Part shown: positions 8,513 to 18,993 of the stretch, piece after piece
Layout of the letters: the number at the start of each line of letters is the position of its first letter
Position numbering within the stretch: the stretch's first letter is position 1
Source: Gaiellasilicea sp963761905
Lineage (GTDB): Bacteria; Actinomycetota; Thermoleophilia; Gaiellales; Gaiellaceae
Length of the DNA stretch: 64,000 nt
Direction of reading: 5' to 3'
Assembly: GCA_963761905.1 (NCBI GenBank)
Contig: CAVXIQ010000006.1
Location: 496,001 to 560,000, forward strand
Notes under the pieces: model-generated
The model's database searches: none
What the model saw: only the letters and a program-made list of their open reading frames with translations
Told to the model about the DNA's origin: nothing
Translations under genes and position numbers: made by a program

Positions 8513-9370
8513 ATGGCCGAAGCGAGCAGGATCGACGTCTCCATCGAGCACAAGCACGCTCCGGAGCCGCCGCCGAAGAAGCACCCGAACACCTGCCCGA
8601 CCTGCGGCTCCCACTATCGAGACGACGAGCTGGATGCGGCGCTGAGGGTCTGCCCGCACTGCGGCCACCACTTCCCGGTGAAGGCGCGGAAGCGGATCGA
8701 GCAGCTCGCAGACCGCGGTAGCTTCGTCGAGGAGGCCGCCGATCTCCGCTCCGCCGACCCGCTCGAGTTCTTCGACCTGCGCGCGTACAAGGAGCGGCTC
8801 GCCGAGGCCGAGGTCGCGACCGGGCTCGGCGACGCGATGGTGATCGGCAGCGCCACGATCGAGGAGCAGCCCTGCGAGCTCGCGGTGATGGACTTCTCGT
8901 TCATGGGCGGGTCGATGGGGTCGGTGACGGGGGAGAAGTTCGCCCGCGCCTGCGAGAGCGCTGCGACGGCCGGGATGCCGCTCGTCTCGATCTCGGCCTC
9001 GGGCGGCGCTCGCATGCAGGAGGGGATCCTGGCGCTGATGCAGCTGCCGAAGACGGTGTGCGCCGTCGAGGAGCTGCACGAGTCCGGCTGCGCCCTCCTC
9101 AGCGTGATGGCCCATCCCACGACCGGCGGCCTGCTCGCGAGCTTCGCGAGCCTCGGCGACGTCCTCCTCGCAGAGCCCGGCGCGCTGATGTCCTTTGCCG
9201 GGCCTCGCGTCGTCGCCCAGACGACACGGGAGAAGCTGCCCGACGACTTCGGCCGCGCCGAATCGAACCTCCGTTTCGGCCACGTCGACGCGATCGTTCC
9301 GCGCTCGGAGCTGCGACCGGCGCTCGCGCGGCTGCTGCGGCTCTTCGGGGAGGATCGTGATGGCAAATGA
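8513..9370 (+). CDS. accD: acetyl-CoA carboxylase carboxyltransferase subunit beta
   Basis: A 285-residue beta subunit of the carboxyltransferase that transfers CO2 from biotin to acetyl-CoA to form malonyl-CoA. The N-terminal four-Cys zinc finger is present (CPTC and CPHC around residues 27-49), followed by the crotonase-like fold with SASGGARMQEGILALMQLPK and MAHPTTGGLLASFA. ATG 8513 is chosen because it is the first ATG in frame after the upstream stop and gives a normal AccD start. The end overlaps accA by 11 bases. It supplies malonyl-CoA to the fab operon upstream. Confidence 0.94.
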   Translation: MAEASRIDVSIEHKHAPEPPPKKHPNTCPTCGSHYRDDELDAALRVCPHCGHHFPVKARKRIEQLADRGSFVEEAADLRSADPLEFFDLRAYKERLAEAEVATGLGDAMVIGSATIEEQPCELAVMDFSFMGGSMGSVTGEKFARACESAATAGMPLVSISASGGARMQEGILALMQLPKTVCAVEELHESGCALLSVMAHPTTGGLLASFASLGDVLLAEPGALMSFAGPRVVAQTTREKLPDDFGRAESNLRFGHVDAIVPRSELRPALARLLRLFGEDRDGK

Positions 9371-10292
9371 AGCAGAGATCCGACTCAGGGACCGGTTGAG
9401 CAAGTTGAGCGGTCTCGATCTCCTCCGCGGCGCCCGGCTCTCCGGCGAGCTCGAGCGGCTCAAGCGCCAGCTCGACCGGATCGAGGCCGAGCCCACCGAC
9501 GAGGAGATCTGGAACAAGGTCGAGCTCGCGCGTCACGAGGAGCGCCCGTACACGCTCGACTACGTCGAGCGGCTTCTCCAGGACTGGTTCGAGCTGCACG
9601 GAGATCGCGGCCGCGCCGACGACGCCGCGCTCGTCACCGGAATCGGACGCCTCGAGGGGCGCACCGTCGCTCTGATCGGCCACCAGAAGGGGCGCGACAT
9701 CAAGGAGCGGACGAACCGCAACTTCGGGATGGCCTACCCGGAGGGCTATCGGAAGGCGATCCGCGTGATGGAGCTCGCCGAGCGCCACGGCTTCCCGCTC
9801 GTCACGCTCGTCGACACGCCCGGCGCGTACCCCGGCGTCGCCGCCGAGCAGCACGGCCAGGGCGGCGCGATCGCGCGCTCGCAGGCCGTGATGGCGCGGC
9901 TGAAGGTGCCGACCGTCGCCTGCATCATCGGCGAGGGCGGCTCCGGCGGAGCTGTCGCGATCGCGCTCGCCGACACGGTCCTGATGCAGGAGAACGCGAT
10001 CTACTCGGTGATCTCGCCGGAAGGCTGCGCCGCGATCCTCTGGCGCGACGCCGGCGAGCGGCAGAAGGCGGCCGCAGCGTTCAAGCCCGACGCGGCGCAC
10101 TGCCTCGAGCTTGGAGTGATCGACGGGATCGTCCCGGAGCCGGTCGGAGGCGCCCACGCGAGCCACGACGAATCGGCGAGGCTGCTCGGCGCGGCCCTCG
10201 CCGATGCTCTCGACGAGCTTGACAACATTCCCCAAGCCGACCTCCGTGCGAGACGACGCCGAAAGTTCCGCTCCATGGGCGTCCTGGCCTGA
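9360..10292 (+). CDS. accA: acetyl-CoA carboxylase carboxyltransferase subunit alpha
   Basis: A 310-residue alpha subunit that pairs with AccD. Typical stretches are IGHQKGRDIKER, NFGMAYPEGYRKAIRVM, DTPGAYPGVAAEQHGQGGAI and IGEGGSGGAVAIALAD, which form the acetyl-CoA and carboxybiotin pocket. ATG 9360 overlaps accD, and a GTG one codon earlier is an alternative. The separate AccA and AccD arrangement differs from the fused AccD-type chains common in mycolic-acid actinobacteria. The unit appears to end at the strong hairpin at 10382-10409. Confidence 0.94.
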   Translation: MANEAEIRLRDRLSKLSGLDLLRGARLSGELERLKRQLDRIEAEPTDEEIWNKVELARHEERPYTLDYVERLLQDWFELHGDRGRADDAALVTGIGRLEGRTVALIGHQKGRDIKERTNRNFGMAYPEGYRKAIRVMELAERHGFPLVTLVDTPGAYPGVAAEQHGQGGAIARSQAVMARLKVPTVACIIGEGGSGGAVAIALADTVLMQENAIYSVISPEGCAAILWRDAGERQKAAAAFKPDAAHCLELGVIDGIVPEPVGGAHASHDESARLLGAALADALDELDNIPQADLRARRRRKFRSMGVLA

Positions 10293-10381
10293 GCGATCCG
10301 GGTTTCCACATCTTCCACAGGCTTTTCCCCTGCTCGAAAGCCCGATGTGTCGATGCGCGCTCCGAAACGGCGCCAGAACGC

Positions 10382-10409
10382 GTTGAGGTCGGCAATCGCC
10401 GACCTCAAC
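10382..10409 (+). terminator. hairpin downstream of accA, likely terminator
   Basis: A perfect 12-bp stem (GTTGAGGTCGGC) with a four-base loop, 90 bases after the accA stop. No T-run follows, as is common for terminators in high-GC actinobacteria. Termination is inferred from position and stem strength. Confidence 0.6.
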
Positions 10410-10418
10410 TGACCCCCG

Positions 10419-10461
10419 CGTGAGGTCTGCATCCCCGCCGCCTGAGCGGCGAAACCTCACG
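10419..10461. repeat. nested inverted repeat just upstream of ligD
   Basis: Outer arms CGTGAGGT at 10419-10426 and its complement at 10454-10461 enclose an inner 6-bp stem at 10036+400-type spacing, namely 10436-10441 with 10446-10451. The structure lies 22 bases before the ligD start, where a promoter or a 5' leader would be. It may be a second terminator or a regulatory leader; I cannot tell which. Confidence 0.45.
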
Positions 10462-10483
10462 TGCGAGCGGGTAGGAAGCGGGT

Positions 10484-12825
10484 ATGCCGCCGCTCCGTGA
10501 GTACCGCCGGAAACGCGATCCGGCCACCACTCCCGAGCCGTTCGCGGGTAAACGAGGCGACGGTCGTCGCCGCCTGATCCGAAGGGGCCGATCTTCGTCG
10601 TCCAGCGCCACGATGCGACGCGCCTCCACTACGACTTCCGGCTCGAGCGCGACGGTGCCCTGGCAAGCTGGGCCGTGCCCAAGGGCGTTCCGCTCGAGCC
10701 GGGAACGCAGCATCTCGCCGTCCACGTCGAGGATCATCCGCTCGACTACGCGAGCTTCGAGGGCGAGATCCCAAAGGGGAACTACGGCGCGGGCACGGTC
10801 GAGATCTGGGATCGCGGCACCTACGAGCTCGTCGAGGAGAAGCGCGACGGTGGGCTGACCGTTCACCTCCACGGCGAGCGGCTCGAGGGGCTCTGGACCC
10901 TGGTTCCCGCCAAGCTCTCGGGCGACGAGAAGAACTGGTTGCTCGTCAAGAAGAAAGAGGACGCGCCGGTTTCGAAGCGCCGCGGTTACAAGCCGATGCT
11001 CGCGACGCTCGCAAACGACGTCCCGCGCGGTGACGGCTGGCTCTTCGAGGTCAAGTGGGACGGCTACCGCGCGATCGCGACCATGCGAGGCGGCGAGGTC
11101 GAGCTGACGAGCCGCAACGGGAACAGGCTCGACGAGCGTTTTCCGGCCGTCGTCAGGGCGCTCGAGCGGAGCCTTCGCACGCCTGACTGCGTGCTCGACG
11201 GCGAGGTCGTGGCCGTGGGCGCAGACGGTCGCGCCACCTTCTCCGCCATGCAACAGGGCAAGGAAGGAACCGTCTACCTCTACGTCGCCTTCGACGTGCT
11301 CGAGGTGGAGGGCGAACCGCTCGTCGCGTTGCCGCTCGTGGAGCGACGGGAGCGGCTCGCCTCGATCGTCGATCGCCGGCCGGGCGGCGTCCAGCTCTCC
11401 GAAGCCTTCGACGACGGCGAGGCGCTCTTCGCGGCCGCCAGCGAGCAGCACTTCGAGGGGATCGTCGCCAAGCGCGCCGACTCGACCTACGAGCCCGGAA
11501 GGCGCTCGCGAGCCTGGCTCAAGCTGAAGACCCATCACCGGCAGGAGTTCGTGATCGCCGGGTACACGAAGGGCCAGGGAAACCGGACGGGGAGCTTCGG
11601 CTCCCTGCTCCTCGCCGTCTCCGAGGCCGGGGATCTCCGCTATGCCGGGAACGTCGGCACGGGCTTCGATCGGGCCGAGATCGAGCGCTTGCTCGCGCGG
11701 CTCCGCCCGCTCGAGCGCCCGACCACCCCGTTCGCCGAGGCGCCGAAGCTCGCGAAGGTGCGCAAGGCCGACATCGTCTGGGTCGAGCCGGAGCTCGTCT
11801 GCGAGGTGGAGTTCGCCGAGTGGACACACGACGGCCGCCTGCGCGCACCGTCCTATCAGGGGCTGCGGGAGGACAAGCCGCCCGAGGAGGTGCGCCGCGA
11901 GCGCGAGCCGATCGGTCCGGAGGTGAAGCGCGGCCGGCGAGTCCTGAAGCTCTCGAACCTGACCAAGCCGTTCTGGCCGGACGAAGGGATCGCGAAGGGC
12001 GACCTCCTCTCCTACTACCGCGACGTCGCGCCTGTCGTCCTGCCGCATCTGCGCGATCGGCCCTTCACGATGAAGCGCTATCCCGACGGCGCCCACGGCA
12101 AGTTCTTCTTCCAGAAGGACGCGCCCTCGCACATGCCGGCGTGGATTCCGACGCGCCGCTTCGAGGTCTCGACGCGCGACTCGCCGCGCAAGCGCCGCGA
12201 GATCGACTTCCTCCTCGTGAACGACGAGCTGGCGCTGCTCTGGGTCGTGAACATGGGCTGTATCGACCTGAACACCTGGTATTCGCGCGTCGACAAGCCG
12301 TCGCGGCCCGACTTCGTGCTCTTCGACCTCGACCCGTCTCCCGACGTCGGCTTCGCCGAGACGATCGAGGTGGCGCTCCTCGTCAAGCAGGTGCTCGACC
12401 TCGTCGGGCTCGTCTCCTTTCCGAAGACGAGCGGCTCGGAGGGGATCCACATCATCGTGCCGGTCGACCGGCGGCACAGCTACGACGAGACGCGGGGGTT
12501 CTCTGAGATCGTGGCGGGAGCGATCGCGCGCGCGCACCCGAGGCTCGCGACGACCGAGTGGACGAAGGCGAAGCGGAGGGGCGTTCTGATCGACTCGAAT
12601 CAGAACGGGGAGGGGAAGACGATCGCCTCGGCCTACTCGGTCAGGCCGAAGCCGGGCGCGCCGGTCTCGACGCCGCTGCGCTGGGACGAGGTGAATGCTT
12701 CGCTCGATCCGGCGGCGTTCACGATGGACGCCGTGCTCGACCGGGTCGCGCGTGAGGGAGATCTCTTCGCGGGCGTGCTGACGACGCGGCAGTCGCTCGG
12801 TGCGGCGCTGCGCTCGCTCAGCTAG
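10484..12825 (+). CDS. ligD: ATP-dependent DNA ligase D, order phosphoesterase-ligase-polymerase (frameshift near N-terminus)
   Basis: A non-homologous end-joining enzyme of about 780 residues. The N-terminal 3'-phosphoesterase domain begins MPPLREYRRKRDPATTPEPF and continues, in a second frame after a break between about 10555 and 10585, as IFVVQRHDATRLHYDFRLE. The central ligase domain carries the nucleotidyl-transfer Lys in EVKWDGYRAI. The C-terminal primase/polymerase domain has FDLDPSP and TSGSEGIHI. The PE-LIG-POL order differs from the POL-PE-LIG order of Mycobacterium. No ku gene is seen in the window. The rest of the frame is clean to TAG 12825, so an indel error is likely. Confidence 0.9.
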
Positions 12826-12845
12826 CCGGGAACGCCCGGCGGGGG

Positions 12846-15100
12846 TCAACTCGTCGGTGTGGCGCCGGTGGAGCAGGGCGCGAAGACCGAGTGCGAGACC
12901 TCCTCCTGCGAGCGAGCCGACGGCGCCCTGCGCCACCACCTGGCGGAAGACGTCCCACGAGAACGACCCCGTCACGGTCCAGGCGCAGGGGCCGGAGTTG
13001 AGCGAGAGCGGGTCGACGCAGCCGCCGACCATCGGTCCGCCCAGGATGCCAAGGCTCGCGATCGCTCCCGCGACGAAGCCGGCTGCCAGCGCGTCGACGA
13101 GCCGGGTGGGGTTCCGCGAGACGAACGCGGCGACGGCGCCCGCGACGGCTTGGGCGACGAGTGCGAGCACGAGCGTCCAGAAGAAGAACGAGAAGAGGAA
13201 GGCGTCCGTGGCGCGGGTCTCCGCCGACACGCCGTTGTGCAGCGAGAAGCGCAGGAGGAGCAGGAGCACCCAGAACCCGAGCCCGGCGACGAGCCCGATG
13301 GCGAGGGGCCGCACGACGCGGAGGACGAGCGACGGCTGGCGCAGCTCGCCGCCGGGCTCGAGGAAGGCCCAGTCTGCGTCCTCCCCCGAGCGCCCGCGCC
13401 AGAACGCGGCGGCCAGCGGGACCGCCCAGACCAGCACGAGCGCGGGCAGGATGAACGGTCGGTGGACGACGACGAGAAAGGCGGGATCCATCAGCGCCTG
13501 CCAGAGCCAGACCGGTCCGGCCCACGCCGTCTCCGCGACCTCGGCGTGCTGCTGCTTCGTCGAGGCGGCCGAGGCGTCGATGACCTCGCGCGTGTCGCGG
13601 GCGATGTAGAAGACCGCCATGAAGACGCTGAGCACGGCTGCGGCAGCCAGGAGCGAGAGGGCCGAGGCGACCTGTGGTGTGCGGTTGCGGAGCGAGCGGA
13701 GCCAGTAGGCGGCAACGGCGGCGAGCCAGCCCGTGAACAGAGCGAGGCCGACGACGAGCGCCACGCCCCAGAGCAGATCCTCGCCCTGGACGAGCGACGC
13801 AAGCAGCGCGTCGTCGTCTGTGGCCGCGGTCTGCGCGAGCGAAAGCTCCGGGCCGAGCAGAAAGCCCGCAGCGAGCGCGAGTCCGAGCCGCAGCGTCGGA
13901 ATCCCCGGCCGGCCGTCGGCGGTGGCGGCGAAGGTCGCGCGCCAGAGCGCGTAGCCGACGATTCCGACTGCGAAGGGGGCGAACGCGAGCGCCGCGATGA
14001 AGCGCATGTCGATCGGATCGAGGTCGAAGAACGCGACGAGCGTGACCACGTTCTCGTAGGCGATCGTCGCGGCGACTCCCGAGCCGAATGCGACGAGTGG
14101 GCCGAAGCGGAAGAGCGGCCGTGTGTCAGTCGAGCGCCCGAAGGCGGACTGCGGGATCGGGATGGAGCCGCCGAAGGCGCCCGGCCCAGCCTGCGGCGGG
14201 CGCCGGCAGCCCCGCGAGCAGGCGACGCAGGCCCCCGTCGCGGCCGTCGTGGATCGAGGCGCGCACATCGGCATAGACCTCGCGCGAGCGCAGCACGGCA
14301 TTCCGGGTGAGGTAGACGAGGAGCGCCAGCGCGGCGAGCCTCCAGGACACACGCGCGATCGTCTCCGCCCCTTCGTCGAGGAGCGTCAGCACGAACGGGA
14401 CGACCGCGGTGGCCAGGAACGCGTACCAGATCGCGAGCGTGACGTAGGTCGTGTCCACGTCCCGGTTGCGGATGTGCGCGAGCTCGTGACGCACGACCGC
14501 GTCGAACGCCGGCGGATCGGCGATCTGCCGCGTAACGAGTCCGCCGGTGAGCGCGACGGAGTAGCGGCCGAAATGGCCGTACGCCAGGCCGGTCGGGGCC
14601 GGGTCGAGCGGATTCCAGACGAAGCGCGGCTCGTGGTCTTCGAGCCCCGCCTCGCGCACGAGCTCCCGAAGCCGGGCCAGGACCGTCGGCGCGTCCTTCT
14701 CGCTCAGAGGCACGAGTCCCCGGCGCCGCTCGATCCAGTGCGGGGCGGCGAGCACGAGCACGAGCGCGACGAGGATCAGCCCTCCTGTGCCGCCGAGCAT
14801 CCACCAGACGTTCTCTCGGTAGGCGCCGTTGACGCAGGCGCTGAATGCATCGCTCGCCGCCGAGAACGCGTCGAGGTCGGTGACTCCGGTGACGAGCGGC
14901 GAGAGCTGGAAGCACTCCCGGAGCTTTGCGAGCTGGTCGGAGGGATCGCGGACCGCGAAGAAGATCCAGTTCCAGACGTAGAGGCTGGCGCCGAGCACGG
15001 CCGTGACGAGGAGCGCGAAGCGGAACGTCGTGTCCGACGGGAAGACGAACGGGTTCAGCCGCGGCTGCGGCTCGGAAGCGGGGCCGATGTCCGCGCTCAC
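12846..15100 (-). CDS. M48-family membrane metallopeptidase with long multi-pass C-terminal region (frameshifted)
   Basis: GTG 15100 overlaps the stop of the upstream 162-residue gene. The N-terminal part has a membrane segment (FALLVTAVLGASLYVWNWIF), another near GGTGGLILVALVLVLAA, then the zinc motif HELAHIRNRD of HtpX/Ste24-type peptidases. At about 14124 one extra base between two GAC codons shifts the frame. The product then continues for some 400 residues with roughly ten hydrophobic segments (for example VVGLALFTGWLAAVAAYW and LAIGLVAGLGFWVLLLLLRF). The end is uncertain: the second frame stays open far into ligD, and I place the stop at 12846 assuming one more indel. It probably does membrane protein quality control. 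Confidence 0.65.
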
Positions 15101-15585
15101 GCCGTCGCGAGGCTGCCGACGAGCGACTCGGCGAGGAGCTCCGCCTTCGCGTCGGACAACTTGAGCTGCTTCGCCTTCTCGAGCGCGAGCGTTCGCACCT
15201 GCTCGAGCTGCTCGTCCGTCAGCTCCGCTGGTCCCGTCGCCGTCGGCGCCGCGGCAGGTTCGTCGTCGCGCCGGAGCAGCCGGTCGAGGACGCGGTCGAT
15301 CACCCCCTCGCCTTCCTTCTCTGCCCGCGCGCGTAGCTGCGTTCCGATGAACTCGATCACGTCTCTTGCCACCGCGAGCGCGACCGGCGTCACGAGCATC
15401 ACGGCCGCGTCGACGCCGAAGCCGAGCATGTCGTCGCGCGACTGCGGCCGTTCGAGCGCCGAGGGATCGTCGAAGTACGCCTCGCTCGTGGCGCGAAAGA
15501 GCGGCAACTCCTCGGGTGCGGCGCGCTCCACCGAGGCGCGGGCGAGGGCAGCGACGAGGGCGTCGTCGTCGGAACGCGCGCTCAC
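15097..15585 (-). CDS. hypothetical protein, upstream partner of M48 peptidase
   Basis: A 162-residue protein that I do not recognise. It has a hydrophobic stretch near residues 55-70 (GVDAAVMLVTPVALAVA), a charged middle, and a C-terminal helix rich in Lys and Glu with the repeated pattern LTDEQLEQVRTLALEKAKQL. Its stop overlaps the GTG of the M48 gene (GTGA), so the two are translated together and may form a pair. It could be a substrate, an adaptor or a chaperone; nothing in the sequence decides this. Confidence 0.6.
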   Translation of the reverse strand: MSARSDDDALVAALARASVERAAPEELPLFRATSEAYFDDPSALERPQSRDDMLGFGVDAAVMLVTPVALAVARDVIEFIGTQLRARAEKEGEGVIDRVLDRLLRRDDEPAAAPTATGPAELTDEQLEQVRTLALEKAKQLKLSDAKAELLAESLVGSLATA

Positions 15586-15695
15586 GGCGCGGATCCAGCT
15601 GCCGCAGCAACGAACAGGGTGGTCATCGCTCTCCCTCGTTGCCTCGGACCGACGATAACGGGCGCCGAGGCGAAGTCAAGCGCGCCGGCGGAGCC

Positions 15696-16973
15696 TCAAC
15701 TCTCCTCGGAACGACCGAGCCGGTGCGGATGCCCGAGCATCGACAGCTCGACGATGTCGCGGCGGAAGAAGAGCGAGGTCGTCCAGTCGGTGACGACGCG
15801 GAGCTTGCGGCTCAGGAGCGGCAGCTGCAGCAGGTGGTAGCTGCGAGTCACGAACCAGCCCGGAAAGCCGCTCAGGCGCAGGCCGAGCACGTCCGCGATC
15901 CCGCGATGGCGCCCGAGCGTCGCGACTTGGCCAAGCATTCTGTAGCTGTAGGGCTCGGGGTGTCCCTGGAGGTTCTTCGCGAGCCGCCGTGCCTGCCGAA
16001 GGGCGTGCTGGCAGGTGGGCGGGTCGACGCGTGCCGGCGTGCACGGGTTCGGCACCGCCGCCGCGTCGCCGAGCGCCCAGAGGCGATCGCGCCCTTCGAC
16101 GTGGAGGAACGCGTCGACGACGACTCGACCGCGCGCGTCGAGCGGCAGTCGGAGCTCGCCGAGGAGCGGGTGAGCCTTCACGCCCGCCGTCCACACGAGC
16201 GTGTGCGTGGGGATCCGGAGCCCGTTCGAGAGCACGGCCTCGGCGGGGCCGACTGACTCGAGCGTCGTCCCGACGTAGATCTCGACCCCGCGCCGCGTCA
16301 GCTCGCGCGCCGCATAGTCGCCGAGCCGGGGCGGGATTTCGGCCAGGATCTTCGGCGCTCCGTCGACGAGCACCCAACGCTGTCGGACTCGGGCAAGCCG
16401 TGGGTAGAAGCGAAGCGCGTCGGCGACCAGATCGGAGAGCTCGGCGAGCGCCTCGACTCCTGCGTAGCCCGCGCCGACGAAGACGAACGTCAGGTGGTTC
16501 GCAGCCTCCGCGTCGTCGAGCTGGGCCGCCGCCGTCTCGAGCTGGCCGAGCACGCGGTTCCTCAAGTGGATCGCGTCCGCGAGATCCTTGAAGCCCACCG
16601 CGTGCTCGGCGAGGCCCGGCACCGGGAGCGTGCGCGCCACGGAGCCGAGCGCGAGGACGAGGTGCTCGTAGGAGAGCTCGAACGAGCCGGCGCCGGTCGT
16701 CTCGACCGAGACGACGCGGCGCTCCTCGTCGAGCGCCCGAACGTGTCCGAGCAGGAGCTCTGCGTGCGGGCACATCTGCCGTAGCGGCACGACGACGTGA
16801 CGCGGCTCGAGCGTCCCGGACGCAGCCTCGGGCAGGAGCGGGGTGTAGAGCATGAAGTTCTCGGGGCTGACGATGGTCGCGCCGGCTCGACCGAGCAGGC
16901 GAGCCACGTAGCCGCCGGCGAAGCCGCCACCTGCGATGAGCACCCCGCTGCGTGCCTTCCGCGTCGCCGTCAT
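15696..16973 (-). CDS. type II NADH dehydrogenase (FAD-dependent NADH:quinone oxidoreductase)
   Basis: A 425-residue two-dinucleotide-binding flavoprotein. The FAD motif is GVLIAGGGFAGGYVARLL at the N-terminus. The NADH motif is FVFVGAGYAGVEALAEL near residue 165, and LWALGDAAAVPNP is the second FAD contact. PPTCQHALRQARRLAKNL and a hydrophobic/basic C-terminus match NDH-2 enzymes, which pass electrons to quinone without pumping. ATG 16973 is preferred because upstream in-frame codons give a Val-rich low-complexity extension. It is monocistronic as far as visible and divergent from the sulfate operon. Confidence 0.85.
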   Translation of the reverse strand: MTATRKARSGVLIAGGGFAGGYVARLLGRAGATIVSPENFMLYTPLLPEAASGTLEPRHVVVPLRQMCPHAELLLGHVRALDEERRVVSVETTGAGSFELSYEHLVLALGSVARTLPVPGLAEHAVGFKDLADAIHLRNRVLGQLETAAAQLDDAEAANHLTFVFVGAGYAGVEALAELSDLVADALRFYPRLARVRQRWVLVDGAPKILAEIPPRLGDYAARELTRRGVEIYVGTTLESVGPAEAVLSNGLRIPTHTLVWTAGVKAHPLLGELRLPLDARGRVVVDAFLHVEGRDRLWALGDAAAVPNPCTPARVDPPTCQHALRQARRLAKNLQGHPEPYSYRMLGQVATLGRHRGIADVLGLRLSGFPGWFVTRSYHLLQLPLLSRKLRVVTDWTTSLFFRRDIVELSMLGHPHRLGRSEES

Positions 16974-17131
16974 CGGAGATCCTACCACGACGACGACGAC
17001 GACGGTTCGCAATTGACAGTCGCATATGCTTATTACGATATCCAATTCCTCATGCTAGACCTTGTCGATCAAAATGTCATTCGGCGAGTCGGGCTCGGCC
17101 CGGTGGCTGGTCCACGACTCGAGTAGACTTC
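16974..17131. promoter_or_regulatory. AT-richer intergenic region between ndh and the sulfate operon
   Basis: About 158 bases between divergent genes, clearly richer in A and T than the rest of the window. It contains TTGACA around 17014-17019 followed by TATGCTTATTACGATAT, a plausible -35 and -10 pair with somewhat uncertain spacing, reading toward the sulfate genes. No clear operator palindrome was found by eye. Confidence 0.4.
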
Positions 17132-18153
17132 ATGCTCGAAGTAGCTCCTCGTCGCCTGTTGTGGCGGTCGTAACGGCTGTTGCGGCTCGGCCACAGCAGC
17201 CGAGAGGAGTGCGAAGGCGGTCACGCTCAACCTCGTGGCGCTATTCGACTCCGCGCGCGGCTGCTGACCAGCTGATCGAAGAGTTCCGCAAGACGCCGGC
17301 GGGGACGGCATCAACGTTCGGCCAGTCGTACGGCCGCCTCGGCCCGGGCCAGGCGCGTGCCTCAAGCGGCCTCACGGCGGACGTCGTGAGCTCTCGACCC
17401 GGCCACGACATCAACGACGCTCGTCGACAAGGGGCTCATCGGCGCGAACTGGGACAAGCAGAGCTACAACGGCGTCGTCTGGAACTCGCGTCGTCGTCTT
17501 CGGCGTCCGCAACGGCAACCCGAAGAAGATCAAGAGGTGGAACGACCTCGTCAAGCCGGGCGTCCAGGCGGTGACGGTGAATCCGTTCACCTCCGGCGGC
17601 GCAAGTGGAACATCCTGGCCGCGTACGGCGCGCAGCGGCGGCTCGGGCAAGACGGAGAAGCAGGCCAGGACTACCTGCCGAGTTCTTCAAGCAACGTCGT
17701 CGTCGCAGGACAAGAGCGCGCCGCGACGCGCTACAACACCTTCCTCGCGGGCAAGGGCGACGTCCTGCTCACCTACGAGAGCGAGGCGATCTTCGCGCAG
17801 AAGAACGGGAAGACGTCCAGTTCATGATCCCGCGCCAGACGATGTTGATCGAGAACCCGATCGCGGTCGCTGAAGAAGAGCGAGCAACAAGGCCGAGTCG
17901 AACGCCGTTCTCGCGGTTCCTCCGCACGCCGGCCGCGCAGAAGATCTTCGCCGAGAACGGCTACCGCCCGGTCGATCAAGAGCGCGCTCGAGCGAGTTCA
18001 CGACGAAGTTCCCGGTCCGCGCCGGGCAAGTTCACGATCGACGAGCTCGGGCTCGGCGGCTGGGCGAAGGTCGACAAGAAGTGGTTTTCGACCCGAAGAA
18101 GAGCATCATGGCCGCGGATCGAGCGGCAGGTCGGCGGCGACCGACTGGCAGCG
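17132..18153 (+). CDS. sbp: sulfate-binding periplasmic protein of ABC transporter (multiple frameshifts)
   Basis: The conserved sulfate-binding protein sequence can be traced across all three frames. Recognisable pieces are YSTPRAAADQLIEEFRKTPAG, QSYG, GLTADVV, DKGLIGANWDKQSYNGVVWNS, RNGNPKKIKRWNDLVKPGV, VTVNPFTSGGA, TFLAGKGDVLLTYESEAIFAQ, PRQTMLIENPIAV and TPAAQKIFAENGYRPVDQ. These match Sbp/CysP, which captures sulfate outside the membrane. A weak leader with a hydrophobic run (VVAVVTAVAA) follows ATG 17132. At least eight indels are needed to restore one frame. The limits given are those of the traceable homology; the exact start and stop are not certain. First gene of the cys operon. Confidence 0.75.
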
Positions 18154-18993
18154 TTGACGCGGCTCTCGCGGCGCCGCGCTGCCGGCGCCGACCGCGGCCG
18201 CAGGGGGAGGGCCACGACGGCTCTCTCCCTCGGGTTCGTCACGACCTATCTGACCTGATCGTCGTCGCTCCCGATCGCGGCGCTCGTCTGTGGAAGTCGC
18301 GCGGCGACGGCTGCGCCGGCTTCTGGGACGTCGTCTCGACCCCGCAGGCCGTCGCGGCCCTGAAGCTGACGCTCGTCGTCTCGCTCGCCGTCGGCGCTCG
18401 TCAACGCCGTGTTCGGGACGATCATCGCCTGGGTGCTCGTCCGCGACGACTTCCGCGGCAAGGCGTCGTGAACGCGCTCATCGACCTGCCGTTCGCGCTG
18501 CCGACGATCGTCGCCGGCCTGACGCTGCTCGCGCTCTACGGCCCGCAGCTCGCCCGATCGGCGATCGACGTCGCCTTCACCCGGGCGGCGATCGTGCTCG
18601 CGCTGCTCTTCGTGACGCTGCCGTTCGTCGTCCGCACGGTGCAGCCGGTGCTGCTCGAGCTCGACACGCGAGATGGAGGAGGCGGCGCGCTCGCTCGGCG
18701 CGCGCCGAGCTCGCACGACCTTCCGGCGCGTCGTCTTCCCGAACATCCTCCCGGGGATCCTGTCGGGCGTCGCGCTCGCGTTCGCGCGGGCGGTCGGCGA
18801 GTTCGGCGCGATCGTCCTGATCGCCGGCAACCTCCCGTTCAAGACCGAGGTCGCGTCCGTCTATCATCTTCGGCCGGATCGAGAGCGGCGACCCGGCGGG
18901 CGCCGCCGCGGTCGCCGTCGTGCTGCTCGTGATCTCGTTCGCCGTCCTGCTCGGGATCGGCGCGATCCGCCAGCTTCGCGACGAGGCACGACC
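18154..18993 (+). CDS. cysT: sulfate ABC transporter permease CysT/CysU (frameshifted)
   Basis: A multi-pass permease traceable over three frames. It shows LSLGFVTTYL, then LKLTLVVSLAV, VNALIDLPFALPTIVAGLTLLALYGP, LLFVTLPFVVRTVQPVLLELD, MEEAARSLGA, TFRRVVFPNILPGILSGVALAFARAVGEFGAIVLIAGN and VVLLVISFAVLLGIGAIR. The EAA loop (EEAARSLGA to the Gly 11 bases on) contacts CysA. TTG 18154 is the best start I can place. With CysW it forms the sulfate channel in the membrane. Confidence 0.75.

Noticed and set aside
10405..14352. A stop-free frame of about 3.9 kb on the minus strand through ligD
   Set aside because: It lies opposite the well-defined ligD, its translation there is rich in Arg, Glu and His without domains, and long antisense frames are expected at this GC content. 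Only its upstream part (before about 12,846) is real, as the C-terminal region of the M48 protein.
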